From assembly GCA_038526915.1 (NCBI GenBank), contig JBCBGF010000003.1:336639-400638 (forward strand): DNA of 64,000 nt, in the 5' to 3' direction. The notes under the pieces are model-generated. The model ran no database searches and was not told the DNA's origin. It saw only the letters and a program-made list of their open reading frames with translations. Both the position numbers and the translations under genes were made by a program. Of the stretch, positions 8,086 through 17,226 are shown piece after piece (within the stretch, counting starts at the first letter, position 1; each line of letters begins with the position of its first letter). This DNA comes from JBCBGF01 sp038526915. Lineage in GTDB: Bacteria > Pseudomonadota > Alphaproteobacteria > Rhodobacterales > Rhodobacteraceae.

Positions 8086-9162
8086 ATGACCGCCGTCGAT
8101 CCAAGCGCCGTCACTGATGAAGCCAAAGAGGCCCGCCGGGCCCGCACATTCACTCTGATCAATAAGGCCGATACCTGGTTCAATGTCTTCGGACTGAGCT
8201 GGCTTACCCCGATCCTGCGCGCCGCGGCGGGCGACAACCCCCGCGCTCAGGTTCAGGAAATCTGGCGTCTCCTGGGTGTGCCCCTGGCCGCCATCGCTGC
8301 CTTCCTCGTCCTCTGGGGCGCGCTGGCGCCGCAGGTGGTCACATCGCTCGGCGCGATCCCGGGGCCGGCAGAGGTCTGGGAACAGGCCGTCAACCTGCAC
8401 CAGGACGCAGGCCAGAAAGCGGCCAGCGAAGCGCGGTTCCACGAACAGGTCGCCACGTTGAACGAACGCCGCGTGGCCAACGGGCAAGAGCCCATCGAAC
8501 GCGCCTACACGGGGGCCCCCAGCTACTACGACCAGATCTGGACCTCGATCAAAACGGTGTTCTTTGGCTTTCTGATCGCCACGGTCGTGGCCGTGCCCTT
8601 GGGCATCGCTGCGGGCCTGTCGCCCACCGCAAACGCCGCGCTGAACCCGCTCATTCAGATCTTCAAGCCGGTCTCGCCGCTGGCCTGGTTGCCCATCGTG
8701 ACCATGGTCGTCTCGGCGCTTTACACCACGCAGGACGGCTGGTTCGCGAAATCATTCCTCAACTCGGCCATCACCGTGACGCTCTGTTCGCTTTGGCCCA
8801 CGCTGATCAACACCGCCCTGGGCGTCAGCTCCATCGACAAGGATCTGGTGAACGTCTCGAAGGTGTTGAAGATGAACACTTACACCAAGATCACCAAGCT
8901 CGTGCTGCCCTCGGCTCTGCCCCTGATCTTCACCGGTCTGCGCCTGTCGCTTGGCGTTGGCTGGATGGTTCTGATCGCGGCGGAAATGCTCGCCCAAAAC
9001 CCCGGCCTTGGCAAATTCGTCTGGGACGAGTTCCAGAACGGATCCAGCCAGTCGCTGGCCAAGATCATGGTCGCGGTCTTTACCATCGGCATCATCGGCT
9101 TCCTGCTCGATCGTCTGATGTACGCGATCCAGGCCGCCTTCACCTTCACCAACAACCGCTGA
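8086..9162 (+). CDS. nrtB: Nitrate ABC transporter permease NrtB
   Basis: 358 residues, longer than many NrtB proteins because of an N-terminal extension and a periplasmic-looking insert around residues 95-145 ([20 protein letters not shown] and following). The core is a BPD-type permease: helices [20 protein letters not shown] and [18 protein letters not shown] segments, and the coupling loop [37 protein letters not shown], which contacts the ATPase. It should form the inner-membrane channel of the nitrate importer. It is seven bases ahead of the ATPase gene, in the same operon. Confidence 0.94.
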   Translation: MTAVDPSAVTDEAKEARRARTFTLINKADTWFNVFGLSWLTPILRAAAGDNPRAQVQEIWRLLGVPLAAIAAFLVLWGALAPQVVTSLGAIPGPAEVWEQAVNLHQDAGQKAASEARFHEQVATLNERRVANGQEPIERAYTGAPSYYDQIWTSIKTVFFGFLIATVVAVPLGIAAGLSPTANAALNPLIQIFKPVSPLAWLPIVTMVVSALYTTQDGWFAKSFLNSAITVTLCSLWPTLINTALGVSSIDKDLVNVSKVLKMNTYTKITKLVLPSALPLIFTGLRLSLGVGWMVLIAAEMLAQNPGLGKFVWDEFQNGSSQSLAKIMVAVFTIGIIGFLLDRLMYAIQAAFTFTNNR

Positions 9163-9169
9163 GGCCGAG

Positions 9170-10852
9170 ATGAGCATTCTCAAACTCGACAACGTGTCAA
9201 AGAGCTTTGGTGAAGGCACCGACCGCACCGACGTTCTCAAAGACATCTCGCTTGACGTCGAAGAGGGCGAATTCCTCGTCCTCCTCGGCTTCTCGGGCAC
9301 CGGCAAGACGACGCTGATCAACCTGCTGGCGGGGCTTGATACCCCGTCGAAGGGCACGGCCAGCTTCAAGGGCGCGCCCATCACCGGGCCGGGTCCGGAA
9401 CGCGGCGTGATCTTCCAGAGCTATTCGCTGATGCCCTGGCTCACCGTGAACGGCAATGTGGGCCTCGCGGTCGACGCGATCTTCCCGGGCCTCAGCCGTG
9501 CCGAGCGGGCGGAGAAGGTGGCGCATTACGTGCAGATGGTGGGCCTCTCCCACGCCACGGGCCGCCGTCCGGCGGAGCTGTCAGGGGGCATGCGGCAGCG
9601 GGTGAATGTGGCGCGCGCGCTAGCGATGAACCCCGAGGTTCTTTTGCTGGATGAGCCGCTGTCGGCGCTCGACGCGCTGACGCGCGCAAACCTCGCCGAC
9701 GAGATCGAGGGGATTTGGGAGGCCGACAAGAAGACCTGCGTCCTGATCACCAACGATGTGGACGAGGCGATTGTGCTGGCCGACCGGATCATCGCGCTGA
9801 ACCCCGACGGGACGCTGGGCGAGGAGTTCAAGGTGACGATCCCACGCCCACGTGATCGGACTGCGATGAACCACGACGAGACGTTCAAAACCCTGCGGGC
9901 CGACGTCACCAAGTACCTGATGGATGTGGGCATCGAGTCCAAGGTCGAAGGCTCGCGCATTCTGCCCGATGTGACCCCGATCCACGGCGTCCCCGCAGCC
10001 GTGGCCAAGGCGCAGGAGGGGATGATCGACAACCGCTTCCTCGACTTCTCGATGCTGCACAAGGTCTATCCCACGCCCAAGGGCCCGCTGACGGTGGTCG
10101 AAGATTTCGACCTGAAAATCGACCGGGGCGAGTTCATTTCGCTGATCGGGCATTCGGGCTGTGGCAAGTCCACGGTGCTGACGATGGCGGCAGGGCTCAA
10201 CGAGATCTCCAAGGGCGCGATCCGGCTCGATGGCCGCCACGTGGAAGGGGCGGACCCCGAACGCGCGGTGGTGTTCCAGTCGCCGTCCTTGTTCCCGTGG
10301 CTCACGGCCAAGCAAAACGTCGCCGTGGGCGTCGACCGCGTCTATCCCAAGGCCTCAACGGCTGAGCGGACCGATGTTGTGGAATACTACCTCGAACGCG
10401 TGGGCCTGGCCGACGCGATGGACAAACCCGCCGCCGATCTGTCGAACGGCATGAAACAGCGGGTCGGCATCGCGCGGGCCTTTGCGCTCTCGCCAAAACT
10501 CCTTCTGCTCGATGAGCCCTTCGGCATGCTCGACAGCCTCACGCGTTGGGAGTTGCAGGAAGTGCTGATGGAGGTCTGGTCGCGCACCAAGGTGACGGCG
10601 ATCTGTGTGACCCATGATGTGGACGAGGCGATCCTTCTGGCCGACCGCGTGGTGATGATGACCAACGGCCCGCAGGCGACCATCGGCAAGATCACCAAGG
10701 TCGACCTGCCCCGCCCGCGCACGCGCAAGGCGCTGCTGGAGCACCCCGACTACTACGCCTACCGGCAGGAAGTGCTCGATTTCCTGGAGGAGTACGAGCA
10801 CGGCGCCAAGCCAAAACCGAAACCGGCGCCCGCGCCGATGGCTGCGGAGTAA
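9170..10852 (+). CDS. nrtC: Nitrate ABC transporter ATPase, two ABC domains in one chain (NrtC/NrtD-type)
   Basis: 560 residues with two complete nucleotide-binding domains. Domain 1 (about 1-260) has Walker [10 protein letters not shown], signature LSGGMRQR and Walker [13 protein letters not shown]. Domain 2 (about 280-540) has Walker [10 protein letters not shown], a slightly altered signature LSNGMKQR and Walker [13 protein letters not shown]. Cyanobacterial NrtC and NrtD are separate proteins, and NrtC carries an NrtA-like tail. Here the two ATPases are fused and there is no binding-protein tail. A proline/lysine-rich C-terminus ([10 protein letters not shown]) ends the chain. It powers nitrate import. 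Only six bases separate it from the haemoglobin gene. Confidence 0.93.
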   Translation: MSILKLDNVSKSFGEGTDRTDVLKDISLDVEEGEFLVLLGFSGTGKTTLINLLAGLDTPSKGTASFKGAPITGPGPERGVIFQSYSLMPWLTVNGNVGLAVDAIFPGLSRAERAEKVAHYVQMVGLSHATGRRPAELSGGMRQRVNVARALAMNPEVLLLDEPLSALDALTRANLADEIEGIWEADKKTCVLITNDVDEAIVLADRIIALNPDGTLGEEFKVTIPRPRDRTAMNHDETFKTLRADVTKYLMDVGIESKVEGSRILPDVTPIHGVPAAVAKAQEGMIDNRFLDFSMLHKVYPTPKGPLTVVEDFDLKIDRGEFISLIGHSGCGKSTVLTMAAGLNEISKGAIRLDGRHVEGADPERAVVFQSPSLFPWLTAKQNVAVGVDRVYPKASTAERTDVVEYYLERVGLADAMDKPAADLSNGMKQRVGIARAFALSPKLLLLDEPFGMLDSLTRWELQEVLMEVWSRTKVTAICVTHDVDEAILLADRVVMMTNGPQATIGKITKVDLPRPRTRKALLEHPDYYAYRQEVLDFLEEYEHGAKPKPKPAPAPMAAE

Positions 10853-10858
10853 CCCATT

Positions 10859-11281
10859 ATGGATGCAACGCAAATCTCATTGGTACAGGATAGTTTCGCC
10901 AAGGTCGCGCCCATCGCCGATCAGGCGGCGGACCTGTTCTATGCCGATCTCTTTGAGACCGCGCCAGAGGTAAAGCCGCTTTTCGCAGGATCCGATATGT
11001 CGGCGCAGGGCACGAAGCTGATGAAGACCCTGGGCGTGGTCGTGAACGGGTTGGACAACCTGGGCGATGTCGTCCCGGTGGCCGAAGCACTTGCCGTACG
11101 CCACGTCGGGTACGGTGTGGCCGCGGAACACTATGACTTCGTCGGGGCCTCGCTTCTCCGAACACTTGAAAAGGGGTTGGGCGACGGGTTCACCACCGAA
11201 GTCGCTGATGCCTGGGCCACTGCCTACGGCACGCTGGCCGGGGCAATGAAGGCCGCGGCCTATCCGGAGGCTGCAGCATGA
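10859..11281 (+). CDS. Single-domain bacterial haemoglobin (VHb/flavohaemoglobin globin type)
   Basis: 140 residues, a full three-on-three globin without a reductase domain. Against Vitreoscilla haemoglobin the key residues are present: B10 Tyr28, CD1 Phe42, distal E7 Gln50 and proximal F8 His82 (LAVRHVGYGVAAEHY). Family knowledge: such globins bind O2 and NO and can detoxify NO. Haemoglobin genes are known within nitrate assimilation operons of other alphaproteobacteria (for example Bjgb of Bradyrhizobium), where they protect against NO formed during nitrate/nitrite metabolism. The stop overlaps the next start by four bases. Its reductase partner is not encoded here; the downstream flavoprotein is a possible donor (inference). 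Confidence 0.92.
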   Translation: MDATQISLVQDSFAKVAPIADQAADLFYADLFETAPEVKPLFAGSDMSAQGTKLMKTLGVVVNGLDNLGDVVPVAEALAVRHVGYGVAAEHYDFVGASLLRTLEKGLGDGFTTEVADAWATAYGTLAGAMKAAAYPEAAA

Positions 11282-12594
11282 CCAAACACCTCGTCATCAT
11301 AGGTGCCGGCATGGCCGCGGGGCGGCTGGTCGAGCACATTACCGAGGCGGGCGGGTGGACCGTGACGCTCTTCAATGCCGAGCCACGCGGGACGTATGAT
11401 CGGATCATGCTGTCGCCGGTTCTCGCAGGCGACAAGACCTATGCCGAGATCGTCACCCACGATGCGGCCTTCTATGAAGAGCGTGGTGTGACCTGCCGGT
11501 TTGGTGAGCGCGTGACGGCGATTGACCGCGTCGCCAAGACAGTGACGGGTCAGGACGGCGTGGCGGTGGCCTACGACAAGCTGGTGATCGCCACCGGGTC
11601 AGACCCGTTCATGATCCCGCTGCCGGGCCACGACCTGGAGGGCGTCATCGCCTACCGCGACCTGGAAGATACCGAGCGGATGATGGCGCTGGGCGAAAGC
11701 CAGAAAGCAGTCGTTATCGGCGGCGGCCTGTTAGGCCTTGAGGCTGCAGCGGGGATGCACGCCCGTGGCGTGGACGTCACCGTCGTGCATCTGATGGGCC
11801 ATCTTATGGAACGTCAGTTGGATGAAGCCGCGGGCTATCTTCTGCGCAAAGAACTCGTGGGGCGGGGCATCAAGGTGCTGTGTTCGTCGAACTCCAAAGA
11901 GATCCTGGGCCAGGATAGCAAAGTGCGCGCTCTGGTGTTGGAGAACGGTACCGAACTGCCTTGCGATCTTTTGGTGATGGCGGTGGGCATCCGGCCCAGC
12001 ACGGCGCTGGCCAAAGACGCCGGGCTGATCGTGGGCCGGGGGCTCGAGGTGGATGACCAGATGGTCACGTCGGACCCAGATGTGCTGGCCATTGGCGAAT
12101 GCGTGGAACATCACGGCGCGCTCTTCGGCCTTGTGGCCCCGATTTATGAACAGGCCAAGGTGGCGGCTCAGACGTTGCTCGGTGAGGACGCGACGTTCGT
12201 GAACCGCGAGACGGCGACCAAGCTGAAGGTTACGGGGTGTGATCTGTTCAGCGCGGGCGATTTTGCCGAGGGCGAGGATCGCGAGGATATCGTGTTCCGC
12301 GACCCCGCGCGGGGCGTCTACAAGCGCCTCGTGTTAAAGGACAACCGGATCATCGGCGCGGTCATGTATGGCGACACCACCGATGGCGCGTGGTTTCACG
12401 GGATGATCAAGGACAGGACAGACGTGTCGGGGATGCGCGAGACGCTCATCTTCGGACCGGCCTTCCAGGGAGGAGGGGCGCTGGACCCTATGGTGGCCGT
12501 TGCAGCCTTACAGGCTGACGCAGATCTCTGCGGCTGCAACGGCAGAACCATCAGCCAAAAGACCAGCGCCACCCAAACCCTGCAGGCCGCCTGA
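11278..12594 (+). CDS. NAD(P)H:FAD oxidoreductase of assimilatory nitrate reduction (NirB N-terminal-like)
   Basis: 438 residues. It has an FAD motif near the N-terminus (VIIGAGMAAGRLVEH), the substrate-side signature YDRIMLSPVLAG, and an NAD(P) motif (AVVIGGGLLGLEAAAGMHARG). The sequence matches the first half of NirB-type nitrite reductases and NasB-type electron-transfer subunits. It ends 18 residues after C418-G-C420, the first half of a BFD-type [2Fe-2S] motif, with no second cysteine pair and no sirohaem domain. It most likely passes electrons from NAD(P)H to NasA, which carries a complete BFD-type domain. The stop overlaps the nasA start by one base (TGATG). Confidence 0.88.
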   Translation: MTKHLVIIGAGMAAGRLVEHITEAGGWTVTLFNAEPRGTYDRIMLSPVLAGDKTYAEIVTHDAAFYEERGVTCRFGERVTAIDRVAKTVTGQDGVAVAYDKLVIATGSDPFMIPLPGHDLEGVIAYRDLEDTERMMALGESQKAVVIGGGLLGLEAAAGMHARGVDVTVVHLMGHLMERQLDEAAGYLLRKELVGRGIKVLCSSNSKEILGQDSKVRALVLENGTELPCDLLVMAVGIRPSTALAKDAGLIVGRGLEVDDQMVTSDPDVLAIGECVEHHGALFGLVAPIYEQAKVAAQTLLGEDATFVNRETATKLKVTGCDLFSAGDFAEGEDREDIVFRDPARGVYKRLVLKDNRIIGAVMYGDTTDGAWFHGMIKDRTDVSGMRETLIFGPAFQGGGALDPMVAVAALQADADLCGCNGRTISQKTSATQTLQAA

Positions 12595-15224
12595 TGGACG
12601 GGTCGGGCCAGCCATCGATCAAATCGACCTGCCCCTATTGCGGGGTGGGCTGCGGGGTGATCCTGCGGCCCGATGGCGTGGGCGGGTTGGCGGTGGAGGG
12701 CGATCCCGATCACCCCGCCAACCACGGCAAGCTCTGTTCCAAGGGGCTGGCGCTGGGGGAAACCCTGTCGCTCGACGATCGCCTGCTGGCCCCCGTTGTC
12801 GGCGGGATAGAGAGCGATTGGGACAGCGCGCTGGATCTGGTCGCCACCCGGTTTCGCGAGACCATTGACGCCCATGGGCCCGACAGCGTGGCCTTCTACG
12901 TCTCGGGCCAGCTGCTGACCGAAGACTACTATGTGGCCAACAAGCTGATGAAGGGTTTCATCGGCTCGGCCAATATCGACACGAACTCACGCCTCTGCAT
13001 GGCCTCCACCGTCGCAGGCCACAAGCGCGCCTTTGGCAGTGACACGGTGCCCGGCACCTATGAGGATCTGGATGAGGCCGATCTGGTGGTGCTGGTGGGC
13101 TCAAACCTCGCCTGGTGCCATCCGGTGCTCTACCAGCGCCTGGCCGCCGCCCGCGCGGCGCGGGGCACGAAGGTGGTGGTGATCGATCCGCGCCGGACGG
13201 CCACCTGTGACATCGCCGATCTGCATCTGAAGATCGCGCCGGGCACCGATGTGGCGCTGTTCAACGGCCTTCTGACCCATCTGGCCAATACCGGCGCTGT
13301 TGATGAGGCATATGTCGCCGCGCATACCGAAGGGTTCGATGCCGCCATCGACGCCGCAGCCCAGGACAGCCACCAGATCACCGGCCTGCCCGCTGCAGAC
13401 ATCGCCACCTTCTATACGCTGTTTGCCCGCACCACGCGGGTGGTCACCGTGTTCAGCCAGGGCGTGAACCAATCGAGCGCGGGCAGCGACAAGGTGAACG
13501 CCATCCTGAACTGTCACCTGGCCACGGGCCGGATCGGACAGCCGGGTATGGGCCCCTTCAGCGTGACCGGCCAGCCCAACGCCATGGGCGGGCGCGAGAC
13601 GGGGGGCTTGGCCAATATGCTGGCCGCGCATCTCGATCTGGAAAACGCCGATCACCGCGCGGCGGTCCAGACGTTCTGGCATGCCCCGCGCGTGGCCGAT
13701 CAGGCGGGTCTGAAAGCCGTGGACATGTTCCGCGCGGTGGGGGATGGGCGGATCAAGGCGCTGTGGATCGCCTGCACGAACCCCGCCGTCTCGCTGCCCG
13801 AGGCGGGGGCTGTGGCCGATGCGATCAAGGCCTGCCCCTTTACCGTGGTCAGCGATCTGACCGCGCGCACCGATACCGCGCGGCTGGCCGATGTGGTTTT
13901 GCCTGCCACCGGCTGGGGCGAGAAGGACGGCTCTGTGACCAATTCCGACCGCACGATCAGCCGCCAACGCGCGGCTTTGCCCGCACCCGGGGGGGCACGG
14001 GCCGATTGGGCGATCTTTGCCGAGGTCGGCCGCCGCATGGGGTGGGAGGCTGCGTTCGACTACCAAAGCCCGGTGGAGGTGTTCCGCGAACATGCCGCAC
14101 TTTCGGGGATCGCGGGAACGCTTGGTCGGGATTTCGATATCTCGGGCCTGAGCGATCTTTCCGATGCCGAATACGATGCGCTGGCCCCCCAGCGCTGGCC
14201 CATCACCGCGACCCGCGCGGGCGGGCGCTTCTTTGGTGACGGGCGGTTCTTCACGCCGTCGGGCCGCGCGCGGTTTCAAGCGGTCACCCACCGTGCGCCT
14301 GTGTCGACCCCGTCTGACGCGATGCCCTACCGGCTGAACTCGGGCCGGGTGCGTGACCAGTGGCACACAATGACGCGCACCGCCAAGACGCCGCGCCTGT
14401 CGCGGCACCTGGCCGAACCGTTCCTGCAGATCCATCCCGCGGATGCCGAGGCGCTGGGCCTGAAGCCTGCCGACCTCGCGCGCGTCCACAGCGCCACGGG
14501 CAGCGCGATCCTGCGGGTGCTCATCAGCGAAGACGCGGCCCCCGGTGCGCCCTTTGCGCCGATGCACTGGACGGGCGAGACGGCCCCGGCGGCGCGTATC
14601 GGCCCGGTGATCGCAGCGGCGACCGATCCCATCTCGGGCCAGCCGGAGACCAAAGCCGCGACCGTGGCGATCGAACGGTTTGATGCCGCGTGGTACGGGT
14701 TTGCCGTGTCGTGCGGGGCGATGGCGCCCCAGGCCACCTATTGGGCCATGGCCCGCACCGATGGCGGTATGCGGGCGGAACTGGCAGGCGATGCCAGGGT
14801 CACCGATTGGGTGCGCTATGCCCGCGATCTGTTCCAGACCACCGCCGAGCCTGTGGTGTTCGAAGACGCCGCCCACCGCATCACCCGGCTTGCGTTTTTC
14901 GAAAGCGACAGGCTGGAGGCCGCGATCTTTGTCTCGCCCGAGCCGGTGGCTGTGGCGCGTGAGTTCGTGGCCGCGGCCCTTGGCACCCCCGCCGCAAGCC
15001 TTCTGGCCGCGCGTCCGGGGGCCGAGGTCAAGGATCCCGGACCGACTGTGTGTTCCTGCATGTCCGTGGGCCGCAACACTCTGATCGATGCGATCACGGG
15101 GCAGGCGGCGCCGAGTGTCGACGGCATCTGCCAGGCCACCGGGGCGGGCACCAGTTGCGGATCCTGCCGGCCCGAGGTGGCGGCGCTGATCGACCGCTTT
15201 GCCCTGCGGCAGGCGGCGGAATAG
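12594..15224 (+). CDS. nasA: Assimilatory nitrate reductase catalytic subunit NasA
   Basis: 876 residues. The N-terminal [4Fe-4S] site is C13-x2-C16-x3-C20-x27-C48 (CPYCGVGC, then GKLCSKG). A long molybdopterin-dinucleotide oxidoreductase body of the DMSO-reductase family follows (for example VVTVFSQGVNQSSAGSDKVN and GQPNAMGGRETGG). The C-terminus has a BFD-type [2Fe-2S] domain with all four cysteines (C820-x-C822, C855-x2-C858). This is the cytoplasmic enzyme that reduces nitrate to nitrite. The extra 2Fe-2S domain, absent from some NasA proteins, is the likely entry point for electrons from the upstream flavoprotein. Confidence 0.96.
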   Translation: MDGSGQPSIKSTCPYCGVGCGVILRPDGVGGLAVEGDPDHPANHGKLCSKGLALGETLSLDDRLLAPVVGGIESDWDSALDLVATRFRETIDAHGPDSVAFYVSGQLLTEDYYVANKLMKGFIGSANIDTNSRLCMASTVAGHKRAFGSDTVPGTYEDLDEADLVVLVGSNLAWCHPVLYQRLAAARAARGTKVVVIDPRRTATCDIADLHLKIAPGTDVALFNGLLTHLANTGAVDEAYVAAHTEGFDAAIDAAAQDSHQITGLPAADIATFYTLFARTTRVVTVFSQGVNQSSAGSDKVNAILNCHLATGRIGQPGMGPFSVTGQPNAMGGRETGGLANMLAAHLDLENADHRAAVQTFWHAPRVADQAGLKAVDMFRAVGDGRIKALWIACTNPAVSLPEAGAVADAIKACPFTVVSDLTARTDTARLADVVLPATGWGEKDGSVTNSDRTISRQRAALPAPGGARADWAIFAEVGRRMGWEAAFDYQSPVEVFREHAALSGIAGTLGRDFDISGLSDLSDAEYDALAPQRWPITATRAGGRFFGDGRFFTPSGRARFQAVTHRAPVSTPSDAMPYRLNSGRVRDQWHTMTRTAKTPRLSRHLAEPFLQIHPADAEALGLKPADLARVHSATGSAILRVLISEDAAPGAPFAPMHWTGETAPAARIGPVIAAATDPISGQPETKAATVAIERFDAAWYGFAVSCGAMAPQATYWAMARTDGGMRAELAGDARVTDWVRYARDLFQTTAEPVVFEDAAHRITRLAFFESDRLEAAIFVSPEPVAVAREFVAAALGTPAASLLAARPGAEVKDPGPTVCSCMSVGRNTLIDAITGQAAPSVDGICQATGAGTSCGSCRPEVAALIDRFALRQAAE

Positions 15225-15233
15225 GGGGCAGGG

Positions 15234-16616
15234 ATGCAGTCTTTCCCGATGTTCATCAAGACAACCGGACGCCGTGTGGTCATCGCCGGAGGGGGTGAGC
15301 AGGCGGCGCAGAAGGCGCGGTTGATCCTGAAGTCCGACGCGCAGATCGTGCTGGCGGCACCGGAGTTGGATGCAGAGTTGAGCGGCCTTGTGGGCCAGGG
15401 CCGCGCCAGCCATCACACCGGCGCGATCACGCCTGATACGTTTCGCGGCAGCGCGCTGACCTTTGTCGCCACCGGCTGCCCCGGTGCCGATGCGGCGATC
15501 CATGCGCTGGCGAAAGAGGGCGGGGCGCTGGTGAATGTGGTGGACCGGCCCGCGCTCTGCGATGCCATCACGCCGGCAATCGTCGACCGTGATCCGGTGG
15601 TGGTGGCCATCGGCACCGAAGGCACCGCGCCCGTGCTAGGCCGCTCCATCAAGACGCAGATCGAGACGCTGCTGCACCCCCGGATCGGTGCGCTGGCCGC
15701 ACTTGCGGGACGCTTGCGCGGGGCCGTAGCCGAGCGCATTCCGCAAGCCGGTCGCCGCGCCTACTGGGCCTGGGCCTTCCGCGGCGAGCCCGCCACGCTC
15801 TTCGCCAGCGGGCAAGAGGAAGTCGCCACCCGCCTTCTGAAATCCGCCATTGCTGAGGGCCGGGTGCCCGACGCGGGCGGGCAGGGCCATATAGCGCTGG
15901 TGGGTGCGGGGCCGGGGGCGAGCGATCTGATGACCCTGCGCGCGGTGGAACGTCTGCAGGAAGCGGATGTGATCTATTACGACCGTCTGGTCGATGATGG
16001 CGTGCTGGAACTGGCCCGCCGCGATGCCGAGCGGGTCTATGTGGGCAAGGAGGTTGGCGCCTGCGCTTGGCCCCAGCACAAGATCTCGGCCCTGATCGCG
16101 TCAGAGGCGCGCAAGGGCCGGCGCGTGGTGCGGCTGAAATCCGGCGATCCGTCGATCTTTGGCCGCGCGACGGAAGAGCTTGAGGCCGCGCGGGCGGCGG
16201 GCATTCCGGTGGAGATCGTGCCGGGTGTGACGGCGGCCAGCGCCGCGGCCTCGGCCCTGGGTGAGAGCCTGACCGAACGCGGGGCCTCTGACACATTGGT
16301 CCTGACCACGGGCACCTGCCAGCCAGGGGACCCACCCCCCGATTGGGCCGCCCATGCGCGGCCCGGTACGACGCTCGCGATCTATATGGGCGTGCGTGCG
16401 GCGCCCGAGATTGCAGAGAGCCTGATGGGCCAGGGGGCGTCTGCCTCGACACCGGTGGAGATCGTGGCCGATTGCACGCGGGCGGGCGAACGCGTGGTGC
16501 GGACCGAGCTGTCGGATCTTGGCACGGCGCTGACGCGGGCCGGGATCACAGGCACGGCGTTGATCCTGGTGCGTTTGCCGAAGCGCGGGGTTGCGGCGGC
16601 GTCACAGGCGGCCTGA
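15234..16616 (+). CDS. cysG: Sirohaem synthase CysG (precorrin-2 dehydrogenase/ferrochelatase plus SUMT)
   Basis: 460 residues with both halves of CysG. The N-terminal NAD-dependent dehydrogenase/ferrochelatase has GRRVVIAGGGEQAAQKARLIL and NVVDRPALCD. The C-terminal uroporphyrinogen-III methyltransferase has VGAGPGASDLMTLRAVERLQ, DVIYYDRLVDDGVL, RLKSGDPSIFGRATEEL and VPGVTAASAAAS. It makes sirohaem, the cofactor of assimilatory nitrite and sulfite reductases. It is nine bases after nasA and appears to be the last gene of the nas operon. No nitrite reductase gene is in the window, so the product must serve an enzyme encoded elsewhere. Confidence 0.95.
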   Translation: MQSFPMFIKTTGRRVVIAGGGEQAAQKARLILKSDAQIVLAAPELDAELSGLVGQGRASHHTGAITPDTFRGSALTFVATGCPGADAAIHALAKEGGALVNVVDRPALCDAITPAIVDRDPVVVAIGTEGTAPVLGRSIKTQIETLLHPRIGALAALAGRLRGAVAERIPQAGRRAYWAWAFRGEPATLFASGQEEVATRLLKSAIAEGRVPDAGGQGHIALVGAGPGASDLMTLRAVERLQEADVIYYDRLVDDGVLELARRDAERVYVGKEVGACAWPQHKISALIASEARKGRRVVRLKSGDPSIFGRATEELEAARAAGIPVEIVPGVTAASAAASALGESLTERGASDTLVLTTGTCQPGDPPPDWAAHARPGTTLAIYMGVRAAPEIAESLMGQGASASTPVEIVADCTRAGERVVRTELSDLGTALTRAGITGTALILVRLPKRGVAAASQAA

Positions 16617-16680
16617 GGGCAATACCGTTCACGAGTTGATATATCTGTCAGATGCTTGCGGGCTAATTCGCACGCAATAG

Positions 16681-16705
16681 GTGAGCTTTCGCTCGCACTT
16701 TATCT
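16681..16705 (+). terminator. Possible terminator after cysG
   Basis: GTGAGC-TTTC-GCTCGC forms a six-pair stem with one wobble, followed by a T-rich stretch (ACTTTATCT). It lies between cysG and the converging soxR stop. The stem is short, so the call is tentative. Confidence 0.4.
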
Positions 16706-17140
16706 GTCACCTTCGATCCGATGCGCCCCCGGTCCCCGCGCCCCCAGATGGTCATCCGCGTTCACCAAAGGACATGCGGTAACGCTCAGACACCCGCAGC
16801 CAATGCAATCGCTCAGATCATCGCGCAGGCTGGTCAGAAGCGTGATCCGCTGGCTCAGCGCATCGCGCCAGGCGGTAGAGACCCGCGCCCAGTCGGCGGT
16901 GGTGATCGCGCGGTCTTCGGGCAGGTGTGCGAGGGCCGCCGCAATCTCGGCCAGTGACACACCGGCCTTTTGCGCGATCCGGATCACGGCGACCCGGCGC
17001 AGGATGCTGCGCGGATAGAGCCGGTGATTGGCCGCGCTGCGCCGCGCCGCGATCAGCCCCTTGCGTTCGTAGAAATGCAGCGCCGAGACCGACACGCCGG
17101 TCCGGCGCGACAGGTCGCCAATGGTGAGTTCGCTGGGCAT
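16700..17140 (-). CDS. soxR: Redox-sensitive MerR-family regulator SoxR
   Basis: 146 residues. A MerR winged-helix domain opens the protein (ELTIGDLSRRTGVSVSALHFYERKGL), followed by the dimerisation helix and the [2Fe-2S] cluster motif CIGCGCLSVTAC (C-x2-C-x-C-x5-C) that defines SoxR. Outside enterobacteria SoxR usually senses redox-active compounds and controls efflux pumps and monooxygenases rather than a superoxide regulon. It is divergent from the MFS gene, with an 86-base gap containing a near-ideal SoxR box. Confidence 0.96.
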   Translation of the reverse strand: MPSELTIGDLSRRTGVSVSALHFYERKGLIAARRSAANHRLYPRSILRRVAVIRIAQKAGVSLAEIAAALAHLPEDRAITTADWARVSTAWRDALSQRITLLTSLRDDLSDCIGCGCLSVTACPLVNADDHLGARGPGAHRIEGDR

Positions 17141-17161
17141 TCGGGGCCTTTCGATTAGGGC

Positions 17162-17192
17162 TTGACCTCAACTTAAGTTGAGCCCCTAGACC
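17162..17192 (+). promoter_or_regulatory. SoxR-box promoter of the MFS exporter gene
   Basis: A -35 element TTGACC (17162-17167) and a -10-like TAGACC (17187-17192) are separated by 19 bases, the long spacer typical of MerR-family promoters. The spacer contains the perfect palindrome CTCAACTTAAGTTGAG (17167-17182), closely resembling the known soxS operator (CCTCAAG-TTAA-CTTGAGG type). It points towards the MFS gene. Confidence 0.88.
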
Positions 17193-17226
17193 CCGATCCC
17201 GTCAAGACAAAAGCGAGGGGCGGGCG

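Noticed and set aside
13101..15503. An 800-codon open frame on the minus strand opposite nasA and cysG
   Set aside because: It is antisense to genes with full motif support, is rich in Arg/His/Gly/Pro as expected of a GC-rich shadow frame, and shows no domain.
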